A program made the position numbers and the translations under genes. DNA of 64,000 bases from Eucalyptus grandis. Its lineage: Eukaryota; Streptophyta; Magnoliopsida; Myrtales; Myrtaceae. The notes beneath the pieces are model-generated. The model had not been told where the DNA came from. It saw only the letters and a program-made list of their open reading frames with translations, and did no database searches. Position 1 is the stretch's first letter. Each line of letters opens with the position of its first letter. The stretch is taken from the NCBI RefSeq assembly GCF_016545825.1, contig NC_052620.1, forward strand, positions 15,128,001 to 15,192,000, in the 5' to 3' direction. Below are positions 13,445 through 23,228 of the stretch, piece after piece.

Positions 13445-14639
13445 CCACCACGGGTGGTTCTAAAGACGTGTTTGTTCGCAATTTTCACGAAGAGTTGCAA
13501 GACTGTTTCATATATATACTTGTAATTTTCGAAAAGAAATGCGTGGTCATTTTTCGAGTCTTCTTTCTGAAAAACAGCAGCCAATTTTTCGATTGTTTCT
13601 TAGAGAGACCCTGGAGAAATACTTGAATTGCTATATAGTATTCTCATCCGAGACTTTGTTGTATCCTGGAGGATTTTTGCCCGTGACCATTAGCAACGTT
13701 GTGGGGCAAATAAATCCTTAATTCGATTTCATTGTACTACCCAATTTCGAAGCCATATTTTTCCAACACCTATATCTCCTTTCCTTCTTCGTTCATTCTA
13801 CCGGTAAGCGGCTGCTGTTCTTCGGTCATTCCTGGTGAGCATCCGGTTATGTGAGTATCCTTCTATTGGTGTCATGATCTCTAATTGCAATCATCATCAT
13901 CGTGTTATCCACTTTTTTTTTTAGCTCCAGTTCTGATCTGCTTTATATATCATGAGACTACACTAAGGACACAAAAAAGAAAACCTGTCTTTCATGGGCA
14001 GTCACATATCTCGCTCTGCAGCTCCTTGGCGAGGCTTGCATGTCTGTGTTCCTCCTATGTTCTCGTCTTTTGGTAGTCACTGATGTAGCATTTGGCGAGC
14101 TCTTCTAATAGATTCTCTCTCTTTCACGCGTGCATAATGGCGGCCCACTAAGGAATAGAAGTCCAAGCATGTAAACAGAATAAGAAACAGAATTCAAATT
14201 GTTCGCAGGATGTGAAGGTTCTGGGATGAATATTCTCTTCGTAGCATTATAATAGTTCAAAACGGGAGTTAAACCTCACCTTCGCATGACTTGGGTTGTA
14301 ACGGGGCCAACACCTTGCGCTTAAATGTCACCAATTTCTTCGATGCTCTTGTGATCAGGCTATACATAATAATGTCTGTGAATTCATTATTCTTTTTGCA
14401 ACAACAAAGTCCACTTCTTTTTATACAGATGCTTTTCTTTTTGCTTTGCATTGTCTATGTTATAGTGAAGAAGGTCCTATTAGAATCCTGGTATAACCTT
14501 GATAGTCAACAGATGTTTCTTCTGTTGCATTCATCCGTTGCTTCTGTTGGGTTTAGTAGAGCCTTCAATTGCCAAATTGAAGAATGGCGGCCTGAAGATT
14601 GAGGGTGCTGATGTCTTAATCAAGTGGTATAACTCCTAA

Positions 14640-14895
14640 TGAGGTCGACTTGGAGCTTAACTACTCTTGTGGTCTTTGATCACCAATTCTCACTGCAAAA
14701 ACAAATAGGAATTGGTTTTATGATGGTGGTAAGTTGTGGGGTGATTCTGAACACACTAGATCGAGCTAAGGACATGATAATCGACTTCCTTGAAATGGAT
14801 CAAGTATTGTGCTAATCAAGCCAATCAAGGCACAACGACGTGAGCTAACTTCTACTGAAATCAAGGCTCAAAGGGCCAAGTATGGATGTTAAAAG
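14640..14895 (+). pseudogene. GRF zinc-finger protein relic, copy B
   Basis: This stretch is homologous to the copy C segment at about 40105-40357. The remains of the Cys-x-Cys-Gly start of a GRF-type finger are readable, but a TGA follows within ten codons and later parts fall in other frames. The end still resembles the K-A-Q-R-A-K-Y tail seen in copy C. Plants carry many small GRF-finger proteins of unknown role. Nothing here suggests a working gene. Confidence 0.4.
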
Positions 14896-15270
14896 GAGCA
14901 GTTGCATGAGTGAAGAAAGAAAATATGATAATACCAATGGTCATTTGTTCTATGAAGGTGTTGTGACATTGTGCTGGTTGTGTTACACAAGAGTTGGTAG
15001 GAAGTTTCTAAGCCTTCCATAGTTTATTTAGGTGTGAGTGTGTACATTTGTGTCAGGTTGAACTACTGGAAGTCCTACTCCCCTCATCTTCAGTACGCTT
15101 GTTCCGGCTTCGTGCTTCGGAGTTGCTTTACTATTGAAAACTAGATATTCTAATGGAAAGCCGTTGGCTGTTTGGCAATCTAACAGAAAGCTTTCGTCAT
15201 TCTTACCATTCTTATCGAAGAACTTCTGAGTCCTTCTCATTCTGTTATGAAAAATCTAGTGAACTTAACA

Positions 15271-15412
15271 GCTTTGGCCTCCTGTATAGTCTAATATATC
15301 ACTAGATGTAATGGCACATGCTAATCTGGATTCTATCAGAGGCTTTGGCCTCCTGTATAATCTAATATATCACTAGATGTAATGGCACAAGCTAATCTGG
15401 ATTCTATCAGAG
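15271..15412 (+). repeat. 71-bp direct tandem duplication
   Basis: A block starting GCTTTGGCCTCCTGTATA is repeated at 15342 after 71 bp, with about two mismatches. Copy C has the block once near 40734, so the duplication arose in copy B after the copies split. Confidence 0.85.
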
Positions 15413-16342
15413 GCGCCGTGGAAGTGAGGCAATGAAATGACAACCCCCCAAACAGGAAACATTCCAACATAAACAGTGATTTAAAATTTGACGCTGAATG
15501 GTCAGAGCAGGAGGAATGAAATGAAGTCTCATTGTTTTCTTTTCCTCAGCCCATCGGTTTATCAAAGGTTTAAATACTCGTGTACTTCTACACTAAAGAC
15601 ACTTAAATACGTGATTTTCAATAACACTTCCATATCTCTGTATATTTGCAAACCTGTGGGGAATACTCCTTGTGCTGAATATATTAGTTTTTTTCGACTC
15701 AAATCATCGAACGGGTTCATATGTATAGCTTGGGACTCTGCTTTGCTTTAGTTGGGTCCCTTGGCTTGGACTCGTGGTCATCGGTTTCACGCCACTTTTG
15801 GGCGTGTTAGACACAGGCCCTCACCCACATTAGAAAGCAATTTCCATAATGCTATGCCATTTTGTAGGTCCAATTCAATGTATCAAGTCACATATGCAAG
15901 CCACCATTAGGCTTTTTAGGTAGGTCCACGATATATTTTTACCAGCCTCGTCGATCGGAATGCCGAAGTCTTGGGTGATTGATTCAGATATAAAAACACT
16001 CCTACTTGAATGTTAAGTCTTCTAGAAATCTGTAATATGTAGAGCATCTCGTGAATCAAATAAGATGCAAATTCAAAATCTCAAAAATTCAATCAAATAT
16101 GAATTTTTTCACACTGGATGTTACAAATGACTGAATGCAACCAAAGACCGATATGACTATTTCAGGTTCAGCACTCTCAAAGCATTTTAATTATAAATTA
16201 GACATACAAAAACCACTGGAAATTTGAGAGTAATCCTTTTTCTCAGGACCAATTTCTCTCAACCCAGACATGAATTCCGTCCAATACAAAAAGCCACACC
16301 AACTGCCAATGCAATAACCGAAAGCAAATCGTAATGAAAGAA

Positions 16343-16480
16343 CTAGATGTACTGGGGCATGAGCAGCGGCGTCCTGACCAGACGCGATGCATGCCTCATC
16401 TGCTTCACCACCGCCTGTCTCTTGTTCCTCAGCAGCTTTATACTCGCCACCGTCATCTTCGCCGCCATTTTGCTGTTCAT
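16343..16480 (-). pseudogene. IST1-like (ESCRT-III regulator) exon fragment, copy B
   Basis: An ATG-initiated frame of 45 codons reads A-A-K-M-T-V-A-S-I-K-L-L-R-N-K-R-Q and then V-V-K-Q-M-R. This is the first helix of plant IST1-family proteins, which regulate Vps4 in multivesicular-body sorting. An AG acceptor (AACAG before CAAAATGG) lies just inside the frame, at the place where IST1 genes usually start their second exon. After V-K-Q-M-R the expected D-I-A-L-L-L-Q-S-G-Q-D shifts frame, so the fragment is broken. The rest of IST1 is absent. It lies about 140 bp downstream of the golgin-like exon on the same strand. Confidence 0.6.
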
Positions 16481-16619
16481 TCCCAAAACAAAATAACAAA
16501 AAACTCTCCATGAATATAACTACAAAAAGCCCTCACCTCTTATTTGCTATTACCAGAACATAGAAAAGAAAAAGCCCCCAAAGTAAACCAATTTCATGTG
16601 GGGATTTTATGTTGCGTAC

Positions 16620-16891
16620 CTTGTGAATAGTGGCCAAGCATTTGGTCTCTTCCTTGATCCGACCCCGGTGGGAGAGGATGCAGTCGCTGACTCCACCTTC
16701 TTCCTCTTGATCTCCTCCTCCTTGGCCCTGAAAGTGGACGGAGCAGCCCTCGACATCTCCTCATCCTCCCTTGACAGTGACATGTTGCTGCTGAAGCTCA
16801 AGTTCCCCGACGAGCTCTGCAGGATCAGCAGCAGCTGCTGCTGCTGCTGCCGCTGGGCCTGCTGCGGCCTGCTGCTCGTGCGCCTGCATCA
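16620..16891 (-). pseudogene. RAB6-interacting-golgin-like (DUF662 family) first exon, copy B
   Basis: The minus strand starts with two ATG codons, then an Ala/Gln-rich head (M-M-Q-A-H-E-Q-Q followed by poly-Ala), then E-E-M-S-R-A-A, then A-K-E-E-E-I-K-R-K-K, and finally I-L-S-H-R-G-R-I-K-E-E-T-K. This order is the N-terminal half of the plant RAB6-interacting golgin/DUF662 family. The exon ends at a GTACGC donor (intron from 16619). At least two frame changes occur, one after the V-K-G-G segment and one after K-K-V-E, so no full protein is made. The conserved C-terminal coiled coil is absent. Next on this strand is an IST1-like exon, not a golgin exon. Confidence 0.6.
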
Positions 16892-17720
16892 TGATCTTCT
16901 TCTTCTTCTCTCTGATCTTCAAGCAACAGAAACCCCTGTGACCTCTGATAAACCAAGTGTATAAACTTCAGTACAGTCCCCACTGATAAACCAAGAATAT
17001 TCCACCATCTTTGCTGTCTAATACTAATAAACCAAGTATTTGAACTTCAGTACAGTCTGCACCGAATGCAACCAAACCAAGTGTTCAAACTTCAGGCATA
17101 TGGCTAGTCTACCGACGGGAATTTACCTCAAATGGAGCCAGGAGTTCCTCCATCTTTCCTGGTACCCGCATTTGTGCTTGTGCGCTGCTCTCTGCATGCG
17201 AAACCAACGATGGGTGCCAAAACATCGACAGGTCTGTTAATGCAGCCGGCACACTCTCTTCCTCCTACAAAAACAGGAGACATTAACAAACCCAGGGCAT
17301 TGTATTTCACCATTTTCGTGGCCTCACCAGAGGAAGGATGCCTAATCCACATGTTGGCCCCTCCTCAAATTAGATTTGACAAAGAAATTACTACACCAAT
17401 TTTAAGATTCACAAACAAACGCATTTTATCCAGGTTTTTGTTTCATTGCCCAATGGGCTCCAAACAACAAATTTGGCAACATGAAAGAAGAAAAAAATAC
17501 CGTCTTCCCTAAGTCGCCATCTAATGCTGATGATTGTAACACTGCAAACATGCTTTTTAACCCATAGCATGAATGGTGCTGTGCCAGTAAAAGCTTCAGC
17601 ACCTCAGATCAGATTGTCCTTGAAAATTGGCACTCCAAAATAGATAGCACCTTGGATCATCAAATTATGTAGGCCAGTTCAAGCTCTAAATTGAAAATAT
17701 TCCAAATACAATATTAAAGA

Positions 17721-18480
17721 AATCGCACATTCATTGGATATTCTGGAGATTCTAAGTGAACAAATAGCACTTGTAAGTAAAGCTGACACCTTTATTTTGA
17801 CGCCCCAGTCCAAAAGACGGATTCATAATAATTTGAAATTGACTTTTCAGAAAATTTCGATGGGACGGCATGCATGATAATCAAGCCAAATCCCCAATTT
17901 TTTCTAGCATGTTCCAAAGCAGATAACCGCAGAATTGAGCATTAAATATAGTTGCTCCTGCCTTAATTAACCCAAACAAAATCATGTGAACAATCTGTGT
18001 CCTTTTTTGGTTTTGTTTTGGACAATCCTATCTCTTATTTTGCTAAGACTAGTAAGATCGCAAGAACTTCCTGTGTTTGTGCATATACTCATTGACATCA
18101 CTCCCAAACGTCAGGCCTATTCAATCCATAGAGAAATCGCACATTCACTGGATATTCTGGAGATTCTAAGTGAACAAATAGCACTTGTAAGTAAAGCTGA
18201 CACCTTTATTTTGACGCCCCAGTCCAAAAGACGGATTCATAATAATTTGAAATTGACTTTTCAGAAAATTTCGATGGGACAGAAATATAGTTGCTCCTGC
18301 CTTAATTAACCCAAACAAAATCATGTGAACAATCTGTGTCCTTTTTTGGTTTTGTTTTGGACGATCCTATCTCTTATTTTGCTAAGAATAGTAAGATTGC
18401 AAGAACTTCCTGTGTTTGTGCATATACTCATTGACATCACTCCCAAATGTCAGACCTATTCAATCCATAGAGAAAACACC
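17721..18480 (+). repeat. Partial direct duplication, offset about 414 bp
   Basis: AATCGCACATTCA begins both 17721 and 18135. The two segments then match almost base for base, except that the second lacks about 75 bp corresponding to 17868-17945. The shared part ends in the CTCATTGACATCACTCCC block (about 18090 and 18427). Confidence 0.8.
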
Positions 18481-18960
18481 TCAGATGAGTTCACATAGCT
18501 CCATCGGGACGAAAGACATACAAGAAAAGGGGATTAAGCCTGATGTAGTAGCTTCTAACACCTTTATTCATGCCGTTGGGCTAGGACAAAGAGGACCTGA
18601 CGTTGCTGTCAACCTCATAGAGCTCTTGCGCGAGGACTCAATGTCATCGCACTCAAAGAAAGAGGAAATTTGAGGACTTGACGAAGAAGAAGGACACTCA
18701 GATGAAGAATAGGAGGATTGATGAACAAGAAGCACACTTGACAAACAAGAATTAAACCATGGAGGCATGGATCAGAAAGACTGATGAATAGGTGAGGAGA
18801 ACTTGAGAAGAAAACTCCACGAATTAGGAGAAGTGAAGAAAACTGGAGAAGAAAACTCTGTTAGGGCTAGGAAATTTGGGGCAAACCTTAAACAGAGACA
18901 TTGTTGCACACAAACCTTTTCTTTTAAGCTCTACACCGCATAGGGGAGTGAAATGAATAA
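18480..18960. repeat. Cluster module M, copy 1
   Basis: One of five copies of a block of about 450 bp, running from CATAGAGAAAACACCTCAGA to the TTCTTTTAAGCTCTACACC words. The plus strand can be read as an acidic/basic charged peptide (K-P-D-V-V-A-S-N-T-F, then L-I-E-L-L-R-E-D). The minus strand looks like a 5' leader with a serine-rich frame. The copies do not agree on one conserved frame, so I leave it as a repeat. Confidence 0.6.
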
Positions 18961-19339
18961 AAAATGTGCCATCAGCATTTTCCATTAGCCAAATTGAATG
19001 GAGTTAACAAAAGGACTCAATTGCACCAAATTGACCAGTTTTAGTACTAAATTGCACTTTCTCAACCAGTTCTAGAACTTATGGTGCACTTATCCCTTTA
19101 ACATTCTATCTTCACTGTAAATATTGCAAATCACAGAATTCAGCTTCATCATGATTGGTATTAAGTAAGAAATGGGCAAAAAAGTGGAATACATTATGTA
19201 GAAAATATGCCAAGTAAAACCATTCGTTTCACATAAAACGAAAAAATATTTTAAATAATAGGCTCTAAGCTATTCTTTATATATATCTCCTACGGTATGA
19301 ATTTTTCCAAAAATCTGTGATAAAAACTGAAATTCTCTC

Positions 19340-21500
19340 TGATCTTCAAGCAACAGAAACCCTGGTGACCTCTGATAAACCAAGTATTTAAAGTTCAGTG
19401 CAGTCCTCACTGATAAACCAAGTATATTCCACCATCTTCGCCGTCAGGAGGAATACTAGTAAACCAAGTACTTAAACTTCAGTACAGTCAACACTGAATG
19501 CAACCAAACCAAGTGTTCAAACTTCAGGCATATGTCTAGTCTACCAACGGGAATTTACCTCAAATGGAGTCAGGAGTTCCTCCGTCTTTCCCGGTACGCG
19601 CATTTGTTCTTGTTCGCTGCTCTCTGCATGCCGAAACATCGATAGGTCTGATGATGCAGTCGACGCAGTCTCTTCCTCCTACAAAAACGAGAGACATTAA
19701 CAAACCCAGGGCATTGTATATCACCATTTTTGTGGCCTCATCAGAGGAAATACGCCAAATTACCACATGTTGGCCCTACTCAAATCCGATTTGACAAAGA
19801 ACTGACTAGACCAATTTTAAGACTCACAAACAAACACATTTTATCCAGGTTTATGTTTCATTGCCTGGAGGGCTTCAGCAACAAACTTGGCAACATGAAA
19901 GAAGAAAAATGAATACCGTCTTCCCTAAGTCGCCATCTAATGCTGATGATTATAACACTGAAAACATGCTTTTTTAACCCATAGCACAAATAGTCCTGTA
20001 CCAGTAAAAGCTTCAGCACCTCAGACCAGATTGTCCTTGAAAATCGGCACTCCAAAAATAGATAGCACTTTGAATTGTCAAATTATATAGGCCAGTTCAA
20101 GCTCTATATTGAAAATATCCCAAATACAATATTAAAGAAATTGTACATTCATTGGATATTCTGGAGATTCCAAGTGAACAGATAGCACTTTAAGTAAAGA
20201 TGACACCTTTCTTTTGACACCCCAGTCCAAAAGATGGATTCATAATAATTTGAAATTGACTTTTCAGAAAATTTCGAAGGGGTGGCATGCATGATAATCG
20301 AGCCAAATTGCCAAATCTTTTTAGCATGTTTCCGAAGCAGAGAACCGTGAAATTGAGCATTATATATAGTTGCTCCCGCCTTAATTAGCTCAAACAAAAT
20401 CATGTGAACAATCTGTGTCCTTTTTCTGTTTTATTTTGGAGGATCTAAGATTAATAAGATCGCAAGAATTTCCTGTGTTTGGGCATATACTCATTGACAT
20501 CACTCCCAAACTTCGTACCTATTCAATCCATAAGATAAAACACCTCGAATGAGTTCCCATACCTCCATCGGAATGAAACCAAAGTACAAGAAAGAAGATT
20601 AAGTTCGATGTGGTGGCTTATAACACCTTCGTTCACGCCGTGCGGCTCGAACGAAGAGGACCCGACGTCGCCGTCAGCCTCATCAAGCTCTTGCGCGAGG
20701 ACTCCACCTTCTCGCGCTCAAATGAAGCGGAAATTTCAGGACTCAACGAAGAAGAAAAAGGACACTCAAATGAAGAACAAGAGGATCGACGAATACGAAG
20801 CGGACTCTACAAGAAGCACACTATGGACGTGAAGGACAGATGAAGAAGTGAGGAGAACTTGAGAAGAAAACTCAATTAGGGCTTGGAAATTTGGGGCAAA
20901 CCTTTCTTAAAAGGGCAGACGTTTTCGCACACAAACCTTTTCTTTTAAGTTATATGCCACGTAGGAGGGAGAAATATATGAACAAATGCGTAGACATCAT
21001 TTTTCGTTTGTCAAATTGAATGAAATTAATCAAGGGACTCGATTATATCAAATTGACAAATTTTATGACTCGATTACCATTTTTGTTAGCTTTAGGACTT
21101 CTAAAGCTTTTAGGCCTTTAATGTTCTATCTTCATCATAAATATCACAAATCACGAAAGTCATTGTCATAATAATTGATATTAACTAAGAAATAGACAAA
21201 AAAGTGGAGACTTAGGAAAAAATTGCTAAGTAAAACCGTTCATTTTTACAAAATGAGAAAACATTTTAAATAATAGGCTCTATGCTATTCTATATACATC
21301 TCCTATGAGATGAGGTTTTTCCGAATATTTGTTAGAGAAACTGAACTTCTCTTACTGCAACTATGTAACTTTTTCATATACAGAGAAACGGTTTAAAAAA
21401 GGAAGAGAAAACATCACATACATCCACTGGCTTTTAATTTAAGTGAGACCAGATTTAATTCATGTTTGTATGATTTTTTTTTTTTAATTTTTCCACAATT
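19340..21500 (-). repeat. Golgin 5'-flank module, second tandem copy in B
   Basis: Repeats 16918-19334 in the same order without the inner 414-bp duplication. It includes module M at 20530-20960 and ends in the AT-rich stretch directly 3' of the TNL relic. The same arrangement (module, then the 3' end of the TNL) is seen in copy C at 48285-49236. Confidence 0.7.
20530..20960. repeat. Cluster module M, copy 2
   Basis: Same block as 18480-18960. It holds a plus-strand frame from about 20610 to 20843 with T-F-V-H-A-V-R-L-E-R-R and S-L-I-K-L-L-R-E-D. It is more open here than in the other copies, but no start context, splice site or family match supports a gene. Confidence 0.55.
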
Positions 21501-21525
21501 ATTATAAATCTGCCTAAAGTTGAAT

Positions 21526-22745
21526 TCATGTTTGTGGATGGTTTTTCTGACTCACCTTGTAATGCTTAAAATGCTGGACGGAGTCATGGAATCCTTGCTT
21601 CACCCCACATAATTTCGGGCAATCGCGGATAGATAGGTAGCACTCGTTTGGCAATTGGGAGGTCAGTACATCAATCAAACTTTCCAAGGATGGGCAGTCA
21701 AGATTTTCTAACATGTTCAAAAGCTTTAACTGGTCGAGAACCTCGACAACCCGTAGCTCATGGGTGTAACAACCCGTAGTTCATTGGTGTAACATATGTC
21801 CAAGGACTTGAGGTTCTTTAAGTTTGACATACCATCAAGACTTTCTAGATGATGACAAGAATCAAGCGATAAGTCTTTCAACGATTCCCACGTACCAACA
21901 ATTTGAATACCAAGTATCTTAGGGAGACGTTGTAGATGAAGACGCGACAATTTATTGAAGACTCTTGATGCAAGGATTAGTGAAGATTCATGAGCAGATT
22001 CCCAATGTATGTCGATGTACACGAACCTTCTGAAGGGCTCGCACTTTGAGATCCACAATTTATCTAATGATTCCAACAACCCGGCGATGTGGATCTCATC
22101 TAGTTTTGGGCACGCACCCTTGGAGGGGGTACTCACGGACCTCTTTTAGCTTCCTCATGCTAGATAGCATGAATCTCTCGAGGGCCCCACATTTATCAAG
22201 AGAAAGCTTTGTTAAATTTGGAAGTTGAAGCCCATCAAGTAGAATCTCTTGCATTTGAAGGTGAGAGAGCCGTAAATGTGACAAATTCTTTAAGTTGGAG
22301 GAGAGAAACGCCATTGAATTGAATTTATCAAGGGTTAGTTTAATAGAGAAGAGGGAACTTGCTTGAGGGGTTGTAGGTTCAATCCAGACAACCGAAGTTG
22401 GTTAAGTTGAGGAAGGGAAGTCAACTCAATGGGAGCAGGGACATGGAGGAGACACAAGCTCAACCGTTCCAGTTTGGATAACCTCCCGATCCACCTTAAG
22501 TCACCGGTATGAAGAACTCCACATCGTTCACAAATTTCAGAGCCATCACGTAGGTCCAACTCAACCAAATTAGTCAAGTTTGAGAGATCCGGGACAACCC
22601 GCACTGATGTAGGTGACACTTCCTGATTGGTTAAAATTTGTGAGAGCGGTCTCAAATATTTGTCTTCATAATGCCCTTTTAACACTAGTTTTTGCAGCCA
22701 TGAAAGCAAGCCAATTTCAGAAGGGAGTTGACCTTTGTGTGAAAT
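21526..22745 (-). pseudogene. TNL LRR-exon relic, copy B
   Basis: Homologous to the last two thirds of the LRR exon of the copy C TNL (49237-50682). Blocks such as V-P-D-L-S-N-L-T-N-L-V-E-L-D-L-R, then L-D-G-L-Q-L-P-N-L, then K-L-D-E-I-H-I-A-G are shared. At least three lesions break it. The frame stops near 22335, shifts near 22130, and shifts again near 21730-21785, where a short tandem duplication around CAACCCGTAGTTCA sits. No TIR, NB-ARC or upstream LRR remains, and similarity ends near 22745. It terminates at a GTGAGT donor-like site (CACTTGTAATG on the plus strand), as in copy C. Confidence 0.85.
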
Positions 22746-22828
22746 TTCGAAAAAGTTCTTCCGTCCAACTACCGCCAAAAACTGTTGATGTCATGCCTAG
22801 TCATCTCTGGTCATCCTACATAGTAAAT

Positions 22829-23228
22829 GATAGTGATGGCTTTGCGCAAAGCAATATCTTATGTGGACCACAATGTTAGCAATTGGCTAGAATGCCTATT
22901 TTGAAATTTCGCACAACAGTTTATGTTGACACTCAAGTTTTTATAGAAGTTTCAAGTATTAGCTCATTTTACAAGATATAAAAATAAATATAATAATAAG
23001 CAAACAAGAAAATTACGCAAAAAGTAATGACAGTGATGGCTTTGCTCAAAGCAATATCTTATGTGGACCACGATGTTAGTAATTGGCTAGAATGACTATT
23101 TTGAAATTTCGCACAAAAGTTTATGTTGACACTCAAGTTTTTATAGAAGTTTTAAGTATTAGCTCATTTTACAAGATATAAAAATAAATATAATAATAAG
23201 CAAACAAGAAAATTACGCAAAAAGTAAT
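22829..23228 (+). repeat. 200-bp tandem duplication next to the TNL relic
   Basis: Two units of exactly 200 bp (22829-23028 and 23029-23228) differ at only a few bases. The unit includes TTTATGTTGACACTCAAG and an AT-rich tail. It lies immediately beyond the TNL homology breakpoint, on the 5' side of the relic. Confidence 0.9.

Larger units (their letters stand above)
13272..13457 (-). mobile_element. tRNA-derived SINE nested in the solo LTR
   Basis: Read on the minus strand, the element has a tRNA-like head, a GC-rich body and a poly-A tail (the T run at 13271-13285). An RNA polymerase III A box, TGGCGTAGGTGG, lies at 13433-13444 and a B box, GCGTTCGATCC, at about 13390-13400, with ordinary tRNA spacing. 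A 16-bp duplication, TTCTAAAGACGTGTTT, flanks it at 13256-13271 and 13458-13473, as expected for L1-driven retroposition. The good duplication suggests a fairly recent insertion. The family name is not assigned. Confidence 0.88.
12787..13768. mobile_element. Solo LTR, copia-like, 982 bp
   Basis: The element starts TGTTGGAGG and ends TTCCAACA, so its termini are TG...CA with a longer inverted repeat. It is flanked by CCTAT duplications. The empty site is preserved in copy C (about 39236-39252). There is no internal region, primer-binding site or coding sequence, so this is what remains after recombination between two LTRs. A tRNA-derived SINE sits inside at 13272-13457. Without the SINE and its duplicated target the LTR is about 780 bp. 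The symmetric ends leave its orientation open. Assignment to copia rests on the termini only. Confidence 0.88.
16918..19334 (-). repeat. Golgin 5'-flank module, first tandem copy in B
   Basis: The sequence from the golgin-like exon's upstream edge (CTGATCTTCAAGCAACAG) to about 19334 is repeated, starting with the same words, at about 19340-21500. Two forms also occur in copy C, from 42726 and from about 43960. The module has CCAAGT/CTTCAGTACAGT repeats, a segment present twice near 17721 and 18135, and the 450-bp GC-richer block at 18480-18960. No gene is supported in it. Confidence 0.7.
6381..22745 (+). repeat. Tandem segmental duplication, copy B
   Basis: The left edge is the point where similarity to copy C (26095) starts, at a GAGTGAGGGTTTGAAC block. 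Colinearity with C continues through the coiled-coil relic, the noncoding block 10344-12786, the GRF relic, the IST1/golgin pair, the doubled module and part of the TNL LRR exon, where it stops near 22745. Copy B carries the 982-bp solo LTR that C lacks, and it lacks the copia element and the two LTRs that sit in C. The stretches 10344-12780 and 13774-14640 hold no gene that I can support. Confidence 0.8.

Noticed and set aside
13286..13457. A tRNA gene on the minus strand
   Set aside because: A and B boxes fit, but there is no cloverleaf acceptor stem, and the segment has a poly-A tail and target duplication. It is a SINE.
18541..18673. K-P-D-V-V-A-S-N-T-F-I-H in module M, which resembles a PPR repeat
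   Set aside because: Only one partial motif is present, and the following sequence (L-I-E-L-L-R-E-D) does not continue the 35-residue pattern. Other copies diverge.
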